Shown piece by piece: positions 60,340 to 64,000 of a DNA stretch of 64,000 bases; position 1 is the first letter of the stretch; each line of letters begins with the position of its first letter. The notes below the pieces were generated by a model that had not been told where the DNA came from, searched no databases, and worked only from the letters and a program-made list of their open reading frames with translations. Location: NCBI GenBank assembly GCA_017622235.1, contig JAGARN010000010.1:1-64000 (forward strand). Reading direction: 5' to 3'. This DNA comes from Spirochaetaceae bacterium (lineage in GTDB: Bacteria; Spirochaetota; Spirochaetia; Treponematales; Treponemataceae). The position numbers and the translations under genes were made by a program.

Positions 60340-61437
60340 TTATCTGTAGTAAAAGTATGCAGGGTAGGGAATATCAGGCATTGTCCTTTCTGCTACCGAG
60401 TGAACAAGAGTGTCTATAGAATTTTGTGTAGCAAAAATCTTCTGCACAGCATCTGTGGCAGCGGATAACAGATAATTAATAAATGACACATTCGTTTCTG
60501 GGTAAAAATCCACGTAGTCTACATTGAATAGTTCGCAATCAAGTTCCATAATGTTTAAAGCATCATCAAAACGTTCTATTCCGTCAATTAATCCATTTTC
60601 TAAAGCTTGTTTAGCTGTATAAATTCGACCATCTGATAATTCTACAACCTCGGTTAAAGGCATATTGCGACTTTGAGCAACTATATTTGTAAATTGATCA
60701 TAACATTCGTCAGCAATACTTTGCATAATTTGTCGTTGTTCTGGAGTAACAGGTACATTTATATTTAGCATATCTTTGTTGCGTCCAGCTATAAAACTAT
60801 ACATTTCAATGCCGTGTTTTTCCATTAGTTTTGATAAATCAAAGGATTGCCCTGCAATTACACCTATAGAACCCGTAAGAGTATTGCGGTTTGCGTATAT
60901 TCGGTCGGCTGCACAACCAATATAATAACCACCAGAAGCGGCCATGCTACCAAAATAAGCCCATACAGGTTTGCCGCTAAGGTTTTTGTATTCCATTAGT
61001 TCAAGATAAGCTTCATCTGATTGGTATACACCGCCACCAGGAGAGTTAATGAAAAGCATTATTCCTCTGTTTTTTTCGTCTTCTGCTAAAGAACTTATTG
61101 TTTCCAAAAGCCACTCTTGGTCATAGGTTTCGTTTAAATCTTCTATTGTGCCTTCAATGTGAAGTACAGCAATGTAATCGTTAGATGAAAACCCAGAAAA
61201 ACTATTGCTAAAACCGTAACTTATGTTAAAACCTGTCTTTGCGATTTTAATTATTCCAGTAATAATACATAATCCAACAAGAATCGAAAGGATAATTAGT
61301 CCCGTTCTTTTATTTCTTTTGTTGGCTTTGATAGGAATTTCTTGAAATTCCTCCTGATTTTCATAAACGAGAGATTCTTGCTGAATCAATCCTTCCGATT
61401 CTTTAACTGTAGAGTCAACTTCTATATTTTCGTCCAT
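60340..61437 (-). CDS. sppA: Signal peptide peptidase SppA, 36K type
   Basis: 365 aa. Membrane helix (46-62) after an acidic cytoplasmic tail; catalytic domain outside. INSPGGGVYQSDE (130-142), catalytic Ser168 in SMAASGGYY and Lys221 in AGRNKDML complete the Ser/Lys dyad. It degrades cleaved signal peptides. The N-terminal tail of ~40 acidic residues is unusual for the family. AAAGG upstream. Downstream of a DUF975 gene on the same strand. Confidence 0.94.
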   Translation of the reverse strand: MDENIEVDSTVKESEGLIQQESLVYENQEEFQEIPIKANKRNKRTGLIILSILVGLCIITGIIKIAKTGFNISYGFSNSFSGFSSNDYIAVLHIEGTIEDLNETYDQEWLLETISSLAEDEKNRGIMLFINSPGGGVYQSDEAYLELMEYKNLSGKPVWAYFGSMAASGGYYIGCAADRIYANRNTLTGSIGVIAGQSFDLSKLMEKHGIEMYSFIAGRNKDMLNINVPVTPEQRQIMQSIADECYDQFTNIVAQSRNMPLTEVVELSDGRIYTAKQALENGLIDGIERFDDALNIMELDCELFNVDYVDFYPETNVSFINYLLSAATDAVQKIFATQNSIDTLVHSVAERTMPDIPYPAYFYYR

Positions 61438-61453
61438 TTATAACAACCTTTGA

Positions 61454-62104
61454 TTAATTAAAATCTGCTTCTGTTAATGCACCAGTTGAAAGGGCTCTTT
61501 GTTTAAGGAAGTTATATGCATTGACAGTGGTTGTGTAAATATATGGAATTAACCAAAGATATCCAATGCACAGCGTCAGTACACACAAAAGCGACCAACC
61601 AATAAAGCTAAGATCCATTACAAATAAATCACCTTTATATCCTTTTGTCATTACTTTGCTAAGATTCATGGCTTTTCTTACAGATATGTTGGGATTATCC
61701 GCTAAAACATAAAGCGTTTGCGAATATGCGTAAGATTTTATTATTCCGGGAATAAACAAAAGAAGAGACCATAAGAAAACCCAAAGGGTCATCCATAATA
61801 GACCGAGTATTCCTTTTAGCCACATATTCATTCCGTCAAGGAAATATGAAAATTTTGTTTCATTATTTTTTGCGAAAGAAAGGAAAAAATAAATTACAGC
61901 AATTTCAAGAATTCCAGAAACAGCTATAGAAGCAAAAGTCATAATTAATCCGTAAACAGGAACATCTTCTTCTGCAGAAACAGAACTAAAAACAGGAAAA
62001 ACGCCAGCGACGGCAATGTACAATAAAATAACTAATATTGGAACCTTCCAATGACCTTTTAAGCTTCCTTTAGCTGCTGTTTTAAAACCAACTCTATCAA
62101 ACAT
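61454..62104 (-). CDS. DUF975 family membrane protein
   Basis: 216 aa from ATG 62104 (GGAGG 8 nt upstream); five to six membrane helices. AKGSLKGHWKVPI at the start and the conserved IKSYAYSQTLYVLADNPN with RKAMNLSKVMTKGYKGDLF (~125-165) are DUF975 hallmarks. Function unknown. It precedes sppA by 16 nt and may be cotranscribed. Confidence 0.9.
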   Translation of the reverse strand: MFDRVGFKTAAKGSLKGHWKVPILVILLYIAVAGVFPVFSSVSAEEDVPVYGLIMTFASIAVSGILEIAVIYFFLSFAKNNETKFSYFLDGMNMWLKGILGLLWMTLWVFLWSLLLFIPGIIKSYAYSQTLYVLADNPNISVRKAMNLSKVMTKGYKGDLFVMDLSFIGWSLLCVLTLCIGYLWLIPYIYTTTVNAYNFLKQRALSTGALTEADFN

Positions 62105-62163
62105 TTTTGAAACCTCCATCTCTAGCATAAAAAAATTAAATATATGTGTCAATCTTTTTTACA

Positions 62164-62210
62164 AAAAAAGCTGTCTTTTATAAAGCAGAAAACTTCTAAG
62201 ACAGCTTTTT
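62164..62210. terminator. Hairpin terminator, near copy of the mraY/gap terminator
   Basis: AAAAAGCTGTCTT (62165-62177) pairs with AAGACAGCTTTTT (62198-62210). Arms are the same as at 6362-6406 and loop sequence is also similar. On the minus strand it lies upstream of the DUF975 gene and behind tRNA-Thr. Confidence 0.75.
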
Positions 62211-62240
62211 CCCAAAACAGGATATAAGTTATGTATTTTT

Positions 62241-62313
62241 AGCCAACTCTCGGACTTGAACCGAGTACCTGCACGTTACGAGGGTGCTGCTCTGCCAGGT
62301 GAGCTAAGTTGGC
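62241..62313 (-). tRNA. tRNA-Thr(CGT)
   Basis: 73 nt. Acceptor GCCAACT pairs with AGTTGGC, discriminator T, anticodon loop CTCGTAA gives CGT with A37. Position 31-39 is a C-C mismatch at the top of the anticodon stem. No encoded CCA. Confidence 0.92.
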
Positions 62314-62364
62314 ATAACCAGTGCAGTATAACAAAAAGGGCTTTAGGGGTCAAGCCGAAGGAGG

Positions 62365-63594
62365 TTAAGACCTTCGGGAATCGGCAGTACGCTTCATATC
62401 CATTATGTTGTTAACTACAATATAATTATCAAAAACTTCTATTTTGCGTCTTTCTGCAAAGCGACTAACTTCTTCTCTAACTGTTTCTACTGGCAGACCA
62501 GCCCAGTGGGAAATATCTGATACTGTAAGATTAAAACGTCTAGTTTTTTCGTTGGGATTAACCGGCGGATTCATTTCGTCAAGCATTACAAAAACATCTG
62601 CAATTCTTGCCATTGTATCCGATATAACAAGAACTTTTAGGCGGCGTTTTTGGTCGTATATTCTTTTGCAAAACAATTTAAGCAAAATTAAAGCAATTTG
62701 TGGATTGCCGGTTATTAATACTTCAAAGTTTTCTTTATTAAACTCAAGGACTTCTACACGGTCAATAGCTACACAAGTTGCAGATCGGGGTGAATTTTCA
62801 AGAATTGCCATTTCGCCAAAAAGCTCCCCTGCACGTAAAATGTCAAGATTTTTTCTGGAGCCGTTTACGCATTTTACAAGTTGTACAGAACCAGACTGAA
62901 TAAGGTAAAAGGTTTCTCCTGGTTCATACTCAGAAATAATTACAGAACCAGGTTCATAGGTTTTGGCAAAACGAGCAAAAGCTGGCAATGCAAATACGCT
63001 TCCACTACCTGCCACATAAAAATCTTGAGAATCTGTTGAAGCAGCTCGTTGGCTCATTTTATCCATATGCAACTTAGAGTTTTTGTAAAGTTTAGCAATC
63101 TGCTCTTTTTCTGGTGAAGTTGGATAAAGTTTCAGATACTTTAAGCAAATGTCGCAACAAGAACGATATTGCTCTTCTGCATAAAAACTTTGGGCAACAG
63201 AAGCTAATCCAATCTGTATATTTATTTCTTGCCCTTTGCTAAGAATCATTTCAGTTTTTTTATGAACAGACCGCAACTGATTAGAAAAAACACGCAACAT
63301 TTTCATAATCAGTTGCTTATTATTGCTGAACAGTTTTTCAAATTCCGAAACAGTCATAGAAACAGCTACTGTATCCGCAACAACAGTAGCCGTTTCCTCT
63401 CTCGGAAATCGACCAAGTGCAGATTTTACTCCAAAAAATTCACCTTCACGAACATATTCAGTTACCGGGCTGCCTGTTTCCACATCTGTACTTGTAAGAA
63501 TGACCATTCCTTTTTGCAGAATAAAAATACGTTCGTCTTTGTCGCCAGAGAAAAAAATGATAGAACCTTTTGAAAAAGAAATCGCTTTAGGCAT
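62365..63594 (-). CDS. Crp-like regulator with two cyclic-nucleotide-binding domains
   Basis: 409 aa from ATG 63594 (AGGGAG ~10 nt upstream). First cNMP-binding fold ~5-120 with a degenerate phosphate cassette (GEFFGVKSALGRFPREETA); second ~200-320 with a canonical cassette GELFGEMAILENSPRSA. A Crp-type winged helix (~345-395; TVSDISHWAGLPVETVREEVSRF) follows. So probably one functional nucleotide site. Treponemes are known to have a twin-cNMP protein of this kind. Regulated genes unknown. Confidence 0.88.
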   Translation of the reverse strand: MPKAISFSKGSIIFFSGDKDERIFILQKGMVILTSTDVETGSPVTEYVREGEFFGVKSALGRFPREETATVVADTVAVSMTVSEFEKLFSNNKQLIMKMLRVFSNQLRSVHKKTEMILSKGQEINIQIGLASVAQSFYAEEQYRSCCDICLKYLKLYPTSPEKEQIAKLYKNSKLHMDKMSQRAASTDSQDFYVAGSGSVFALPAFARFAKTYEPGSVIISEYEPGETFYLIQSGSVQLVKCVNGSRKNLDILRAGELFGEMAILENSPRSATCVAIDRVEVLEFNKENFEVLITGNPQIALILLKLFCKRIYDQKRRLKVLVISDTMARIADVFVMLDEMNPPVNPNEKTRRFNLTVSDISHWAGLPVETVREEVSRFAERRKIEVFDNYIVVNNIMDMKRTADSRRS

Positions 63595-63709
63595 AGTTCG
63601 TAACTCCCTATTGGATAGAATACGCTTAAAAGACTGCAAGTTAAAACTTAGCTTCAACTTTAAACAAATCTTACAACAAAGAATAATAACATAAAATAAA
63701 AAAATATGC

Positions 63710-63715
63710 TATGCT
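63710..63715 (+). promoter_or_regulatory. -10 box of the PHP gene, six bases from the ATG
   Basis: TATGCT (63710-63715), then TTTTTC and ATG at 63722. No clear -35 and no Shine-Dalgarno. Confidence 0.35.
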
Positions 63716-63721
63716 TTTTTC

Positions 63722-64000
63722 ATGATTGATTTACATTCTCATTCAAATGCTTCAGATGGTACGCTTTCTCCAAGGAACTTAGTTGAATATGCATCAAAAA
63801 AAGGTGTTTCGGTATTAGCTTTAACAGATCATGATACGACAGCTGGTCTTGTTGAAGCAAAAAAAGCTGCAAAGAAACACAAGATTACTTTTGTTTCTGG
63901 TGTGGAATTAAATATAGCTTGGCCCACAGGAGAATTTCATTTGCTAGGACTAGGTCTAGTAAATACTAGTCCCCAACTGCAAGAAATAATTCAACAACTT
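63722..64000 (+). CDS. PHP-domain phosphoesterase (partial, cut by window end)
   Basis: 93 residues visible. MIDLHSHSNASDGTLSP (HxH metal motif, H5/H7) and LALTDHDTTAG (~32-42, D/H metal ligands), followed by VSGVELN (Glu ligand). This is the YciV/RNase AM-type 3',5'-nucleoside bisphosphate phosphatase or PHP-family exonuclease-like start. The rest is beyond 64000. The -10 box lies six bases before the ATG. Confidence 0.9.
   Translation, partial: MIDLHSHSNASDGTLSPRNLVEYASKKGVSVLALTDHDTTAGLVEAKKAAKKHKITFVSGVELNIAWPTGEFHLLGLGLVNTSPQLQEIIQQL

Overview
The window is a 64 kb chromosomal segment of an AT-rich, diderm, lipoprotein-rich bacterium. My best assignment is a spirochaete of the genus Treponema. 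This rests on the rplM-rpsI-recX order, a two-domain cyclic-nucleotide protein, many short lipoproteins with spirochaete-like lipoboxes, and the overall style of the proteins; no 16S rRNA lies in the window, so it is an inference. I see no prophage, insertion sequence or CRISPR array. Both ends cut a gene: a secreted protein at the left edge and a PHP-domain phosphoesterase at the right edge.

Layout. 1-8.2 kb: flavodoxin-like protein, orphan topoisomerase IV subunit B, a structured intergenic region, purH, a divergent mraY, gap and a YugP-type protease. 8.3-12.6 kb: alpha/beta hydrolase, then an overlapping set of a duplicated DUF1538 membrane protein, a duplicated PII-like protein and birA. 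12.7-17.3 kb: DEAD-box helicase, pyrF and a fused pyrK-pyrD. 17.4-18.2 kb: five tRNA genes (four Ser isoacceptors and Arg-GCG) and the SRP RNA. 18.2-21.6 kb: a YgjV/GNAT-like protein and, on the minus strand, pyrB-pyrI-pyrC. 21.8-31.1 kb: an orphan ABC ATPase, an M30-type lipoprotein protease, mtnN, an ABC importer with two paralogous binding proteins, and a DUF362 ferredoxin-like protein. 31.2-34.2 kb: proC, rfbD, rfbB. 34.2-40.1 kb: OmpA-like protein, DUF4349 lipoprotein, luxS, slyX, Mbeg1-like protein, DTW enzyme, YegP-like protein. 40.3-49.3 kb: purL, a thioredoxin-like lipoprotein, tandem CorC/HlyC proteins, yfcE, PAP2 phosphatase. 49.4-55.4 kb: a c-di-GMP phosphodiesterase, and trxB-GH3-GNAT as an overlapping operon; tRNA-Cys. 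55.5-64 kb: a threonine synthase-like protein lacking the PLP lysine, DUF2156, rplM-rpsI-recX with a structured leader, an HTH-receiver protein ending in a C10 tract, sppA, DUF975, tRNA-Thr, a twin cNMP-domain regulator and the PHP protein.

How the genes work together. De novo pyrimidine synthesis is split into two loci that face each other across the tRNA/SRP block (pyrF-pyrKD and pyrB-I-C); purine synthesis is represented by purH and purL. MtnN and LuxS, although 11 kb apart, form the two-step S-adenosylhomocysteine detoxification route that yields AI-2. RfbB and RfbD are two steps of dTDP-rhamnose synthesis.

Most notable observations: (i) a duplicated DUF1538 transporter-like protein coupled by ATGA overlap to a duplicated PII-like protein with a strong internal Shine-Dalgarno and start codon exactly at its second domain; (ii) a recurring promoter layout (-10 box 6-7 nt before the ATG, no Shine-Dalgarno) implying leaderless mRNAs for pyrF, purL, the EAL protein, trxB and others; (iii) the PyrK-PyrD fusion; (iv) a threonine synthase-like pseudoenzyme; (v) a structured RNA candidate between parE and purH; (vi) a three-hairpin leader before rplM.
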